The position numbers and the translations under genes were made by a program. Below, in pieces: positions 22,568 through 32,415 of a stretch of 34,558 bases of DNA. The stretch covers positions 1 to 34,558 of the forward strand of contig NZ_QOWC01000078.1 in the NCBI RefSeq assembly GCF_003574465.1, written 5' to 3'. Origin of the DNA: Methylobacterium crusticola. Its GTDB lineage: Bacteria; Pseudomonadota; Alphaproteobacteria; Rhizobiales; Beijerinckiaceae. Each line of letters opens with the position of its first letter. The first letter of the stretch is position 1. The notes beneath the pieces were generated by a model, which saw only the letters and a program-made list of their open reading frames with translations, did no database searches and was not told where the DNA came from.

Positions 22568-23260
22568 ATGCTCAACTGGAACTGGGCGGGGTTCTTCGGC
22601 TACCTCGTCAATCCCTTCATCCTCGAGGGCGTGTTCACGACGGTCTGGCTGACGGTGGTGGCGATCGCCTGCGGGCTCGTGCTCGGGTTCGCGGTCGCGC
22701 TCATGCGCCGGTCGCGGCACCGCCTCGTGTCCGGCACCGCCGGCGCCTACGTCTGGCTGTTCCGGGGCACGCCGCTGCTGGTGCAGCTCATCGTGATCTA
22801 CACCGCGCTTCCGGAGGTCGGCCTGCGTTTCGACGTCTGGCAGGCGGCGCTCATCGGCCTCTCGCTGAACGAGGCGGCCTACCTCGCCGAGATCATCCGC
22901 GCCGGCATCGACGCGGTGCCGCAGGGCCAGGTGCGGGCCGCCCGCGCGCTCGGCATGCGCGAGGGCCAGATCATGCGCTCGGTCGTGCTGCCCCAGGCCG
23001 TCAAGATCATCGTGCCGCCCCTCGGCAACTCGGTGAACGGCCTCCTCAAGACCACCTCGGTCACCTCGGTGATCTCGATGGAGGAACTGCTGCGCCGCAC
23101 GCAGGTCCTCATCCAGGAGCGCTTCCAGGTGCTCGAGCTCTTCGCGGTCGCGGCGATCTACTATCTCCTCCTCACCACGCTGTGGGACCTCGTGCAGCGG
23201 CGCATCGAGCACCGCTTCGGCCGGCCCGACCGGCAGATCGGGCTCGACGGCCAGCGCTGA
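22568..23260 (+). CDS. amino-acid ABC transporter permease (HisM/GlnP type)
   Basis: A 230-residue inner-membrane permease with about five helices. The N-terminus MLNWNWAGFFGYLVNPFILEG and WLFRGTPLLVQL are typical of polar amino acid permeases. The coupling EAA loop is clear: EIIRAGIDAVPQGQVRAARALGM. KTTSVTSVISMEEL also matches the family. ATG 22568 follows AAGGA. It would form a homodimer fed by the binding protein encoded upstream. The usual second permease is absent, which a homodimer tolerates, but the ATPase gene is also absent here; the lyase gene follows directly, 46 bases on. The ATPase must come from another locus. Confidence 0.93.
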   Translation: MLNWNWAGFFGYLVNPFILEGVFTTVWLTVVAIACGLVLGFAVALMRRSRHRLVSGTAGAYVWLFRGTPLLVQLIVIYTALPEVGLRFDVWQAALIGLSLNEAAYLAEIIRAGIDAVPQGQVRAARALGMREGQIMRSVVLPQAVKIIVPPLGNSVNGLLKTTSVTSVISMEELLRRTQVLIQERFQVLELFAVAAIYYLLLTTLWDLVQRRIEHRFGRPDRQIGLDGQR

Positions 23261-23306
23261 CCCGGCGCGCCGGCGGTGAGGCTCCCCCCAACCGGATGGC
23301 TGTTCC

Positions 23307-24203
23307 ATGACCACTTCGTTCCGCGGCGTCTTCACCGTCATGATCACGCCCTTTTCGCCCGGCGGCGGCGTCGATCTCGCGGCGCTCGCCGCCTTCACGG
23401 ACTGGCAGATCCGCCAGGGCGTCCACGGCCTGATCCCGCTGGGCTCGACGGGCGAGTTCCTGTCGCTGTCGGAAGAGGAGCGGGTCTCGGTCGCCCGCAC
23501 GGTGATCGACGCGGCGGCGGGCCGCGTCCCCGTCCTCGTCGGCACCGGGGCCGAGGACACCCGCGAGGCCGTGCGCCTGACGCGCCAGGCCGAGGCCCTG
23601 GGCGCCGACGGCGCGATGATCATCCCGCCCTTCTACTCGACGCCGACCGACGACGAGCTCGTGCACCACTACGCCACCATCGCGGCCGCGACGGCGCTGC
23701 CGATCATGGTCTACAACAATCCGGCGACCGCCAACGTCGACCTGAAGCCGGAGCTCGTCGCGCGCATCGCCCGGATCGAGCGCTGCGACTACATCAAGGA
23801 ATCGACCCTCGAGGTGACGCGGGTGCGCGACATCATCCGGCTCGCCGGCCCCGGCATGACCGTGTTCGGCGGCATCCTGGGCTTCGAATCCTTCGTCGAG
23901 GGCGCGCAGGGCTGGGTCGCCGTCGCCTCGAACGTCGCGCCCGGCCCGATGGCGCGGATCTTCGAGCTCGTCGCCGACGAGGGGCGGTTCCGGGAGGCGC
24001 GCGAGCTCTACCTCGCGTGGCTGCCCGTCATCGAGGCGGTGGGCGGCCAGCGCTACGTCGCGGGCACGAAGGCGCTGCTGACCCATATGGGCTTCGGCGC
24101 CGGCGCGCCCCGCCCGCCCCGGCTGCCGCTGCCGCCGGCCGCCGACGCCGAGATGGCCGCGCTCGTGGCCCGCTTCGGCCTCGCCTTCGCGCCGGCGGCC
24201 TGA
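23307..24203 (+). CDS. DapA-family lyase, possibly pyrroline-hydroxy-carboxylate deaminase (LhpC-like)
   Basis: A 298-residue class-I aldolase-like barrel of the dihydrodipicolinate synthase/N-acetylneuraminate lyase family. Key residues: GSTGE at 46-50, the proton-relay tyrosine Y136 in VYNNP, and Schiff-base lysine K164 in YIKES. The family includes true DapA and also LhpC/HypD-type 1-pyrroline-4-hydroxy-2-carboxylate deaminases of hydroxyproline breakdown. ATG 23307 is chosen; it has only a weak ribosome site. The gene is followed after 13 bases by a flavoprotein of D-hydroxyproline dehydrogenase type. That pairing makes a catabolic deaminase likelier than lysine synthesis. A C-terminal Pro-rich insertion (APRPPRLPLPPAAD) is unusual. 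Confidence 0.88.
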   Translation: MTTSFRGVFTVMITPFSPGGGVDLAALAAFTDWQIRQGVHGLIPLGSTGEFLSLSEEERVSVARTVIDAAAGRVPVLVGTGAEDTREAVRLTRQAEALGADGAMIIPPFYSTPTDDELVHHYATIAAATALPIMVYNNPATANVDLKPELVARIARIERCDYIKESTLEVTRVRDIIRLAGPGMTVFGGILGFESFVEGAQGWVAVASNVAPGPMARIFELVADEGRFREARELYLAWLPVIEAVGGQRYVAGTKALLTHMGFGAGAPRPPRLPLPPAADAEMAALVARFGLAFAPAA

Positions 24204-24216
24204 GGGGCCGGCGAGC

Positions 24217-27135
24217 GTGGCCGCGCCGTTCCGAGCCCGCCCGCAGGCGAGCCTGCGCTTCCGGTACGACGGCCGCGAGATCGCCGCCGCGCCCGGCGAG
24301 AGCGTCGCGGCCGCGCTCCTGGCGGCCGATCGCCCCGCGCAGGCCTCCGGCCGCGCGGGCGGGCCGCGCGGGCAGTTCTGCGGCATGGGCGTCTGCCACG
24401 AATGCCTCGTGGTGATCGACGGGCGGGCGGGCCAGCGCGCCTGCCTCGCCGCGGCGGCGGACGGCCTTCGCGTCGAGACGCAGCCGCCGCGCCTCGACCT
24501 CGCCGACCCCGCCCTGCGCGACCTCTGCGCCGTGCCGCGGGCGATCGGGACGCGGGAGGCGGAGATCCTCGTCGTCGGCGCGGGTCCCGCCGGCCTCGCG
24601 GCGGCGGCCGCGGCGGCGGAGGCCGGGGCGCGGGTCCTCGTGATCGACGAGCGCCCGGGACCCGGCGGCCAGTACTACAAGCAGCCCCGGACCGCGGCGG
24701 CGCGGGCGCGCGATCCCGACCGGCAGTCGCGCGAGGGCCGCGCCCTCATCGCCCGCGTGCGCGCCCTCGGCGTCGCGATCGCCGGCGACACGCTGCTCTG
24801 GGGGGCCGAGCGCGACGAGGAGGACCGGCTCACCGTCGCGGTCATGGGCGGGGACGGCGTCCTCCGGTACCGGCCGCGCCGCCTCATCGTCGCCACCGGC
24901 GCCTACGAGGAGCCGCCGCCGGTCCCGGGCTGGACGCTGCCCGGCGTCATGACGACCGGCGCGGCGCAGACGCTGCTGCGCTCCTACGGGGTCGTGCCCG
25001 GCCGCCGCGTGCTCGTCGCCGGCAACGGCCCGCTGAACCTCCAGGTCGCCGCCGAGCTGATCCGGGCCGGGGCCGAGGCGGTCGCGGTCGCCGAGGCGGC
25101 GCCCTCGCCCTTCGCCCGCCCGCGCGAGGCGGCGGCGCTCCTCGCCGCCCACCCGGCGCTCGCCTGGGCGGGCCTGCGGCACTGGGCGCTCCTGCGCGGC
25201 GCCGGCGTGGACATCGCCTGGGGCCACGACCTCCTGCGGCTCGAAGGGAGCGCCCGCGTCGAGGCCGCGGTGATCGGCTCGGCCCGGGGCGAGCGCCGGA
25301 TCGCCGTCGATGCGGTGCTCCTCGGCCGGGGCTTCGCGCCGTCGAGCGAGCTGCCGCGCCTCCTCGGCTGCGCCTATCGCGGCGAGGGCGCCGGCCTCCG
25401 GATCGAGCGGGACGAGGACGGCGCGACCAGCCGTCCCGACGTCTACGTCGCGGGCGAGGCCGGCCGCTTCGCCGGCGCCCACGTCGCGCTGGCGCAGGGG
25501 CGCCTGGCCGGGATCGCGGCCGCCCGCGGCCTGGGCCTGAGCCCGCCCATGGCCGACGCCGCCCTCCGCCGCCGCCTGAGGCGGCACGAGGCTTTCCAGG
25601 GGGCGCTGTGGCGGCTGTTCTCCCCGGCCCGCCCCGCCGGCGCGCCCGGCGACGACACCCTCGCCTGCCGCTGCGAGGCGGTCGCCTTCGGCGCGCTCCG
25701 GCACGCCGTGGAGGCGGGCGGCGCCCGGGACATGGCGACGCTCAAGCGGCTGACCCGCGCCGGCATGGGGCGCTGCCAGGGACGCTACTGCGGCCCGGCG
25801 CTGCGCGCCCTCGCGCAGGAGAGCCGGGCGCCCGGCCGCAAGGCCGACGCCGTCTTCCTCGCCCCGCAGATGCCGCTGCGCCCGGTGCCGCTCGCCGCGC
25901 TGGCCGTGGAGAAGCCGGAATGGGGCGGCCATCGCCGCGTCATGCTGCCCGACCGGCCGCTGCCCGACGCCCCGGCCCCGTTCGCGCCGATGCGCGCCGG
26001 AACGCTCGTCATCGGCGCCGGGATCGCCGGATTGTCCACCGCCCTGTTCCTCGCCCGCGCCGGCGAGGACGTCGTGGTGGTCGACCGCGCCGTGCCGAAC
26101 GCCCTCGCCTCCGGCGGCAATGCCGGCAGCCTCCACGCCCAGCTCCTCTCCTTCGATCACGGCGCGCGCGCCGAGGGCGGGGGCGGCCCGGCCGCCGAGA
26201 CCCTGCCGCTGCAGCGCGACGCGATCGCGCTCTGGGGCGAGCTCCAGCGCGAGCTCGGCACCGATTTCGAGATGCGGGTGACCGGGGGGCTGATGGTCGC
26301 CGAGAGCGAGGGCGACCTGCGCTTCCTCGAGGCGAAGACCGCCCTGGAGCGCCGCTACGGCGTCGAGTGCCGGGTGATCGATGCCGCCGCCCTCGCCCGG
26401 CTGGAGCCCGCGCTCGACCGCCGCTTCGTCGGCGCCGCGCATTGTCCCGCGGAGGGCAAGATCAACCCCCTGCTCGCCACGCAGGCCGTGCTGGAGGCCG
26501 GCCGGCGCGCCGGCATCCGCCTCGTGACGCGGGCCGAGGTCCGCGCCGTCGCCCGCGGCGGCGAGGGCTTCACGGTGACGACGTCCGCCGGCACCATCTC
26601 GGCCCGGCGCCTCGTCAACGCGGCGGGCGCCTTCGCGTCGCGGATCGGGGCGATGCTCGGCCGCCCGGTCCCGGTCTTCGGCGCCCCCTTGCAGATGGCC
26701 GTGACCGAGGCCGCCGAGCCCCTCGTCTCCTGCCTCGTCGCCCACGCCGACCGCCACCTGACGCTGAAGCAGGCCGCGAACGGCAGCTTCATCATCGGGG
26801 GCGGCTGGACCGCCGCCCTCGATCCCGTCCGGCAGCACCCGCGCCCGCTCCTCGACAGCCTCGAGGGCAACCTCTGGGTCGCCCAGCACGTCGTCCCGGC
26901 GCTGCGCAAGCTGCACCTCGTCCGCAGCTGGGCGGCGATGAACATCAACATCGACGGGGCGCCCATCCTGGGCGAGCATCCGGGGGAGCCCGGCTTCTTC
27001 ACCGCGGTGACCTCGAACGGCTACACGCTCGGGCCCCTGGTCGGCCGCCTCACCGCGGAGCTCGTCACGGGCCGGCGCGGCGCGGGCGGCCTCGAGCCCT
27101 TCTCGATCGCGCGCTTCGCGGGGGGGCGGGCGTGA
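24217..27135 (+). CDS. three-module fusion flavoprotein: 2Fe-2S + FAD/NAD oxidoreductase + DadA-like oxidase
   Basis: A 972-residue single chain. Module 1 (about 12-95) is an HcnA/LhpF-type 2Fe-2S domain with C55, C60, C63 and C76. Module 2 (about 114-540) is an HcnB/LhpE-type FAD/NAD-binding oxidoreductase: dinucleotide motif GAGPAG from G121, ERPGPGGQYYKQ, a second GNGP fold, then a BFD-like cluster with C484, C486, C520 and C525. Module 3 (about 595-960) is a DadA/LhpB/HcnC-type FAD oxidase with GAGIAG at 600-605, GGNAG, and a C-terminal GYTLGPLVGR. In Pseudomonas these are separate subunits of D-hydroxyproline dehydrogenase or cyanide synthase. Starts at GTG 24217, 13 bases after the lyase stop. 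Likely substrate: a D-amino or imino acid such as cis-4-hydroxy-D-proline; electrons would pass to the respiratory chain. The fusion is seen; the substrate is inferred. Confidence 0.92.
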   Translation: MAAPFRARPQASLRFRYDGREIAAAPGESVAAALLAADRPAQASGRAGGPRGQFCGMGVCHECLVVIDGRAGQRACLAAAADGLRVETQPPRLDLADPALRDLCAVPRAIGTREAEILVVGAGPAGLAAAAAAAEAGARVLVIDERPGPGGQYYKQPRTAAARARDPDRQSREGRALIARVRALGVAIAGDTLLWGAERDEEDRLTVAVMGGDGVLRYRPRRLIVATGAYEEPPPVPGWTLPGVMTTGAAQTLLRSYGVVPGRRVLVAGNGPLNLQVAAELIRAGAEAVAVAEAAPSPFARPREAAALLAAHPALAWAGLRHWALLRGAGVDIAWGHDLLRLEGSARVEAAVIGSARGERRIAVDAVLLGRGFAPSSELPRLLGCAYRGEGAGLRIERDEDGATSRPDVYVAGEAGRFAGAHVALAQGRLAGIAAARGLGLSPPMADAALRRRLRRHEAFQGALWRLFSPARPAGAPGDDTLACRCEAVAFGALRHAVEAGGARDMATLKRLTRAGMGRCQGRYCGPALRALAQESRAPGRKADAVFLAPQMPLRPVPLAALAVEKPEWGGHRRVMLPDRPLPDAPAPFAPMRAGTLVIGAGIAGLSTALFLARAGEDVVVVDRAVPNALASGGNAGSLHAQLLSFDHGARAEGGGGPAAETLPLQRDAIALWGELQRELGTDFEMRVTGGLMVAESEGDLRFLEAKTALERRYGVECRVIDAAALARLEPALDRRFVGAAHCPAEGKINPLLATQAVLEAGRRAGIRLVTRAEVRAVARGGEGFTVTTSAGTISARRLVNAAGAFASRIGAMLGRPVPVFGAPLQMAVTEAAEPLVSCLVAHADRHLTLKQAANGSFIIGGGWTAALDPVRQHPRPLLDSLEGNLWVAQHVVPALRKLHLVRSWAAMNINIDGAPILGEHPGEPGFFTAVTSNGYTLGPLVGRLTAELVTGRRGAGGLEPFSIARFAGGRA

Positions 27136-27162
27136 GCCGGGCGGGCGCCCCGCCCGGGCGAC

Positions 27163-28323
27163 CTACGCCGGCCCCGCTCCCCCGGGGCGCGCCGGGAGCG
27201 GCAGCCCGACCGAGTCCGCGGCGGCCTGGGAGCGGGCGTTCCTGAGCCACCAGGCCCAGTCCTCCGGGACGAGGGAGAACGGATCGGGATGGGCGAGCTC
27301 CCTCGCTGCCCAGACCGGCCAGTGCGGGTTGGCGAGGGCGGGCCTGCCGAGGAAGACGAGGTCGATGTGCTCCTCGCGGATGACGCGGTCGGCGACCGCC
27401 GGGACGCCGAGGTTCCAGCTCACGCCGACCGGGATGCCGACCTCGCGCTTCACGCGGGCGCCGCGCTCGACCATGAACGACATCCGGTCGAACGGCGGAT
27501 CCGTCATCGCGTCGGTGTTGAAGCCGAGGCTGATATCCGCGAGGTCGAGCCCGCGCTCCTTCATCAACGCGATGGCGGCCACGGCCTCGTCGAACTGCAC
27601 GCCCCGCTCGTTGAGGTCGTCCGAGCCCAGGCGCATCGTCAGGGGCAGGCGCTCGGGCCAGACCGCCCGGACGGCGTCGAGGGCCTCGAGGTGGAAGCGG
27701 ACGCGGTTCTCGAGCGCGCCGCCGTAGCGGTCGGTGCGCCGGTTGGCGAGGGGCGAGAAGAAGCTTGCGCCGAGGTAGCCGTGCGCGAAGTGCATCTCCA
27801 GCCACTCGAAGCCCGCCTCCCGGGCGCGCCGGGCGGCCTGCGCGTAGGCGCGGTGCAGGCCGTGGATCTCCGCGACCGTGAGTTCCTCGACGGGGTGGGC
27901 GAACTTGCCCCCGTAGGGGATCGGCGAGGGGCCCTTCACCTGCCACCCTTCCGGGTGGTCGGGCGGCAGCTGGATGCGGCCGAGCCAGGGCCGGGTCTCG
28001 CTGCCCTTGCGCCCGGTATGGCCGAGCTGGATCGCCGGCACGCCGCCCATGTCCTTGACGATGGCGCAGACCCGGGCGAGCCCCTCGACCTGGGAATCGT
28101 CGTAGATGCCGCCGCAATGGATCGTGGTGCGCCCGTTCGGCACGATGGCGAGCTGCTCGGGGAACACGAGCCCGAAGCCGCCCGCGGCGCGCGAGCCGTA
28201 CAGCATGACGTGGAAGTCGCTCATCAGACCGTCCGTCGAGCGATGCATGGTCATCGGCGACATCGCGATGCGGTTGCGCAGCGTGACGTCCTTGAGGCTG
28301 AACGGGCTGAACAGGTCGGGCAT
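27163..28323 (-). CDS. Old Yellow Enzyme-family NADH:flavin oxidoreductase
   Basis: A 386-residue FMN-dependent TIM-barrel enzyme. It opens MPDLFSPFSLKDVTLRNRIAMSPM, the family start; T replaces the Cys that follows this motif in the YqjM group. QLGHTGRKG supplies the substrate-binding histidine, and HFAHGYLGASFFSPLANRRTDRYGG-type sequence with LENRVRF the FMN and active-site loop. GRPALANP near the end binds the FMN phosphate. ATG 28323 is preceded by GGAGGTG, an excellent site; frames reaching 28455 are discarded. Such enzymes reduce activated C=C bonds of enones or xenobiotics with NAD(P)H. The gene converges with the fusion flavoprotein gene, with 27 bases between stops, so it is not in that operon. 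The substrate is unknown. Confidence 0.93.
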   Translation of the reverse strand: MPDLFSPFSLKDVTLRNRIAMSPMTMHRSTDGLMSDFHVMLYGSRAAGGFGLVFPEQLAIVPNGRTTIHCGGIYDDSQVEGLARVCAIVKDMGGVPAIQLGHTGRKGSETRPWLGRIQLPPDHPEGWQVKGPSPIPYGGKFAHPVEELTVAEIHGLHRAYAQAARRAREAGFEWLEMHFAHGYLGASFFSPLANRRTDRYGGALENRVRFHLEALDAVRAVWPERLPLTMRLGSDDLNERGVQFDEAVAAIALMKERGLDLADISLGFNTDAMTDPPFDRMSFMVERGARVKREVGIPVGVSWNLGVPAVADRVIREEHIDLVFLGRPALANPHWPVWAARELAHPDPFSLVPEDWAWWLRNARSQAAADSVGLPLPARPGGAGPA

Positions 28324-28483
28324 CGGCACCTCCGGCCGCGGGATGGGAGACGGCGCGGGACGGTGCGCCGGATGGGCGGGCCGGTCGGAGCGCGAGGCGG
28401 CCGCGGCGCGGCGCGGCGAGCGTCTGATAGATGTCCGCGACCGCGGCCGGTGCAAGGCCCGCGGGCGCGGAGGCGCGGCGCGC

Positions 28484-28528
28484 CGGGACCTGCCGCCGCG
28501 GGACCTGCCGCCGAGCGACCTGCCGGGG
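28484..28528 (+). repeat. three tandem 15-bp repeats
   Basis: CGGGACCTGCCGCCG occurs at 28484-28498 and again at 28499-28513; a diverged third unit is at 28514-28528. They lie in the gene-poor gap between the flavin oxidoreductase gene and the Cas3-like relic. Slippage in neutral DNA is the simplest explanation. Confidence 0.8.
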
Positions 28529-28599
28529 CGGCGCGCCCCTCTCCTCGACCGCTCGCAGGGCCGGTCACGCGGTCGCCCGGCGGCGCCGGCCGCCGCCCG

Positions 28600-28920
28600 G
28601 GTGGGCGCCGGCTTCGCGGACGCCTTCGCGCAGGCGGGCCGGCCGCCCTTCGCGGCGAGATCGATCCAGGACGCGACGGCGCGGCATCCCGCGGCGCTGC
28701 TCGCGCTGGAGGCCGAGACCGGCTCCGGTAGGACCGAGGCCGCCCTCCGGCGCGTCGCGGAGCTCTTCCGCGCCGGTGCCGTCGACGGCCTCTACTGCGC
28801 GCTGCCGACGCGCGTCGCGGCCACGCAGATCTTCGAGCGGGTCAAACGCTTTCGTGACAACGTTGTCCCGCCGCACGACCGGCCCTCCGTCGTGCTCGGC
28901 TCCCCCGCCCCCGCGGGGAT
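28600..28920 (+). pseudogene. decayed fragment of a Cas3-like CRISPR helicase
   Basis: One frame (first codon positions congruent with 28715) reads RSIQDATARHPAALLALEAE, then TGSGRTEAAL, DGLYCALPTRVAATQIFERV and DRPSVVLGS. This order matches Cas3-type helicases: a Q-motif-like stretch, motif I (TGSGKTEAAL), motif Ia (ALPTR.AATQI..RV) and the following PP..RPPVVL. Only about 100 residues remain of a protein usually over 700 long; HD nuclease, DEAD box and C-terminal parts are absent. The Walker lysine is Arg (AGG at 28730-28732), so it could not hydrolyse ATP. No start codon or ribosome site is evident and no cas genes or array adjoin. It lies beside the 3' end of tRNA-Gln, a common integration site. 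The family call is by eye and rests on these motifs. Confidence 0.6.
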
Positions 28921-29039
28921 CGACCCGGCGTCAGCGGCCACCGCGGCTCGGGATCGGGGCGAGGAACGGAGCGCCCGGCGCGCCGCCGGGCGGCCGCGCG
29001 GGGGGCGGAGCGTCCGCAGGGGCATTCGCGGGACGTCGG

Positions 29040-29111
<72 letters not shown>

Positions 29112-29251
29112 CCGGCCGGGTGGCGCCTCCATAACGGGACCGGCGCGGCGTGGCAACTGCGGGCGCGGGCGGGGGGCGGCGCGGTTGGAGCGGGCGGGGG
29201 CGTGGTGTAAGCCCGGCGGGCGATTGAGCACCAGAACGGGAGGAGACACGC

Positions 29252-30013
29252 ATGAGCACGCAGCCGCAGAAGGTCGCGCTGGTGACCGGGGCCGGATCGG
29301 GGGTCGGCCGCGCGGTGGCGCTCGGTCTGGCGGGCGCGGGCTACGACGTCGTCCTGACGGGGCGCCGGCCCGAGCCGCTGGAGACGGTGCGCGGCGAGAT
29401 CGAGGCGCTCGGCCGCCGGGCGCTGGCGCAGCCGACGGACATCGGCGACGAGGACTCGGTCGCCGCGCTCTTCGCGCGCCTCGAGGAGACGTTCGGGCGG
29501 CTCGACGTGCTCTTCAACAACGCCGGCATCGGGGCGCCGCCGGTGCCCCTCGACGAGCTGCCAGTGAAGACCTGGAAGGCCGTGGTCGACACCAACCTCA
29601 CGGGCGCCTTCCTGTGCACGCAGGGCGCGTTCCGGATCATGAAGAAGCAGAGGCCGCACGGCGGGCGCATCATCAACAACGGCTCGATCTCGGCCCACGT
29701 GCCGCGGCCGTTCTCGGCGCCCTACACGGCCACCAAGCACGCCATCACGGGCCTGACCCGCTCCACCTCCCTCGACGGGCGCTCCCACGACATCGCCTGC
29801 GGGCAGGTCGACATCGGCAACGCCGCGACCGACATGACCGCCCGGATGCAGCACGGCGTGCCGCAGCCCGACGGGACCTCCCGGCCCGAGCCCACCATGA
29901 ACGCCAAGCACGTCGCCGACGCGGTGGTCTACATGGCGAGCCTCCCGCTCGACGCCAACGTGCAGTTCATGACCGTGATGGCGACCAAGATGCCGTTCAT
30001 CGGGCGGGGCTGA
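29252..30013 (+). CDS. short-chain dehydrogenase/reductase (SDR)
   Basis: A 253-residue classical SDR. The cofactor loop TGAGSGVG is at 12-19, NNAG at 89-92, and the catalytic set is Ser145 or Ser147 (NGSIS), Tyr158 and Lys162 (YTATK). The Arg pair after the second strand (TGRRPEP) favours NADP(H). It shows the full family length and needs no partner. ATG 29252 has GGGAGGAG eleven bases upstream. The gene is divergent from tRNA-Gln and runs towards prfC, with about 200 bases between; no pathway is implied by the neighbours. The loop after the active site (DIGNAATDMTARM) is close to many uncharacterised alphaproteobacterial SDRs. The substrate is unknown. Confidence 0.93.
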   Translation: MSTQPQKVALVTGAGSGVGRAVALGLAGAGYDVVLTGRRPEPLETVRGEIEALGRRALAQPTDIGDEDSVAALFARLEETFGRLDVLFNNAGIGAPPVPLDELPVKTWKAVVDTNLTGAFLCTQGAFRIMKKQRPHGGRIINNGSISAHVPRPFSAPYTATKHAITGLTRSTSLDGRSHDIACGQVDIGNAATDMTARMQHGVPQPDGTSRPEPTMNAKHVADAVVYMASLPLDANVQFMTVMATKMPFIGRG

Positions 30014-30210
30014 GGCGGCCCGCGGCACCGGCGCCGGGCGGAATGCGCCGCGCCGGCGTCCCGTGTGGCCCTCGCCCGGGGGCTTCATGCTAGAAGCGCC
30101 GGGCGGGCGCTGCGGCGGCGCCCGCGCGTCCCCATATGGGGAGCGCCCCGACGTATCGCGCCGGGCCCGGGTTGCGCGGGCCCGGCCCCCTCAGGTCCGT
30201 GCCAAACCTC

Positions 30211-31833
<1,623 letters not shown>

Positions 31834-31848
31834 CGCGCCGGCGCGCGG

Positions 31849-31893
31849 CGGATCCGCCCGGGCGGGGCCCACGGATCCGCCCGGGCAGGGCCC
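31849..31893. repeat. tandem 22-bp direct repeat between convergent genes
   Basis: CGGATCCGCCCGGGCGGGGC at the start of copy one (31849-31870) recurs at 31872-31893 with a single G-to-A change. Each unit also contains the palindromes GGATCC and GCCCGGGC. It fills the short gap between prfC and the leftward receiver gene, where it may help end transcription as GC-rich hairpins, although no T tract follows. Confidence 0.75.
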
Positions 31894-31897
31894 CCGC

Positions 31898-32350
31898 TCA
31901 GAACTTCCCCAGCATGGGGAAGTCGACGCTCAGGCTCGAGACCGGGCTCACCGGGGCCTCGCGCTTGCGCGGCCGCCCGTTGAGCACCTGCTTCAGCTTG
32001 GTCTTCAGGAGCGCGAGGTCGAACGGCTTGAGGATGAAGGCGTCGGCGCCCGCCATGTGCGCCATGTTGATGTCCTCGAAGCTGAACGACGTCTCGGTCA
32101 GGATGAAGGGCGTGTTCAGCAGCGTGTCGTCGGCCCGGATCTCGCGCAGGAGCTGGATGCCGTCCATGGGCTCCATGTCGAGGTCGGAGATCACGAGCCC
32201 GTAGCGGCGGGCCCGCAGGTGCTCGAGGGCTTCCGGCCCGTTGGTCACCCCCTCGACCTCGGGGAAACCGAGCCGGTTCATCAGCTCGGCCACGAGACGC
32301 ACCAGCTTGACCTGGTCGTCCACGATGAGGATGGGGGGAGCGTCGCTCAT
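31898..32350 (-). CDS. single-domain response regulator (CheY-like receiver)
   Basis: A 150-residue receiver without output domain. The acidic pocket is D11-D12 (ILIVDDQ), the phosphate acceptor D56 (VISDLDM), the switch threonine follows in ILTETSF, and the conserved lysine lies in FILKPF. A tail of about 25 residues (NGRPRKREAP onward) ends in FPMLGKF. ATG 32350 is chosen as it matches the usual receiver start; the ribosome site is weak. The gene lies 65 bases after the BLUF gene on the same strand, so a joint light-response unit is likely. With no DNA-binding domain it must act by protein contact, perhaps on a kinase or the flagellar motor; flgE lies nearby but is divergent. The partner kinase is unknown. 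Confidence 0.92.
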   Translation of the reverse strand: MSDAPPILIVDDQVKLVRLVAELMNRLGFPEVEGVTNGPEALEHLRARRYGLVISDLDMEPMDGIQLLREIRADDTLLNTPFILTETSFSFEDINMAHMAGADAFILKPFDLALLKTKLKQVLNGRPRKREAPVSPVSSLSVDFPMLGKF

Positions 32351-32415
32351 CAGCACCAGCCGGCGCGGGAAGGAAAGTGGGAGTGGATCCGGGTCGGTAT
32401 CGGGTCCGGCACGAT

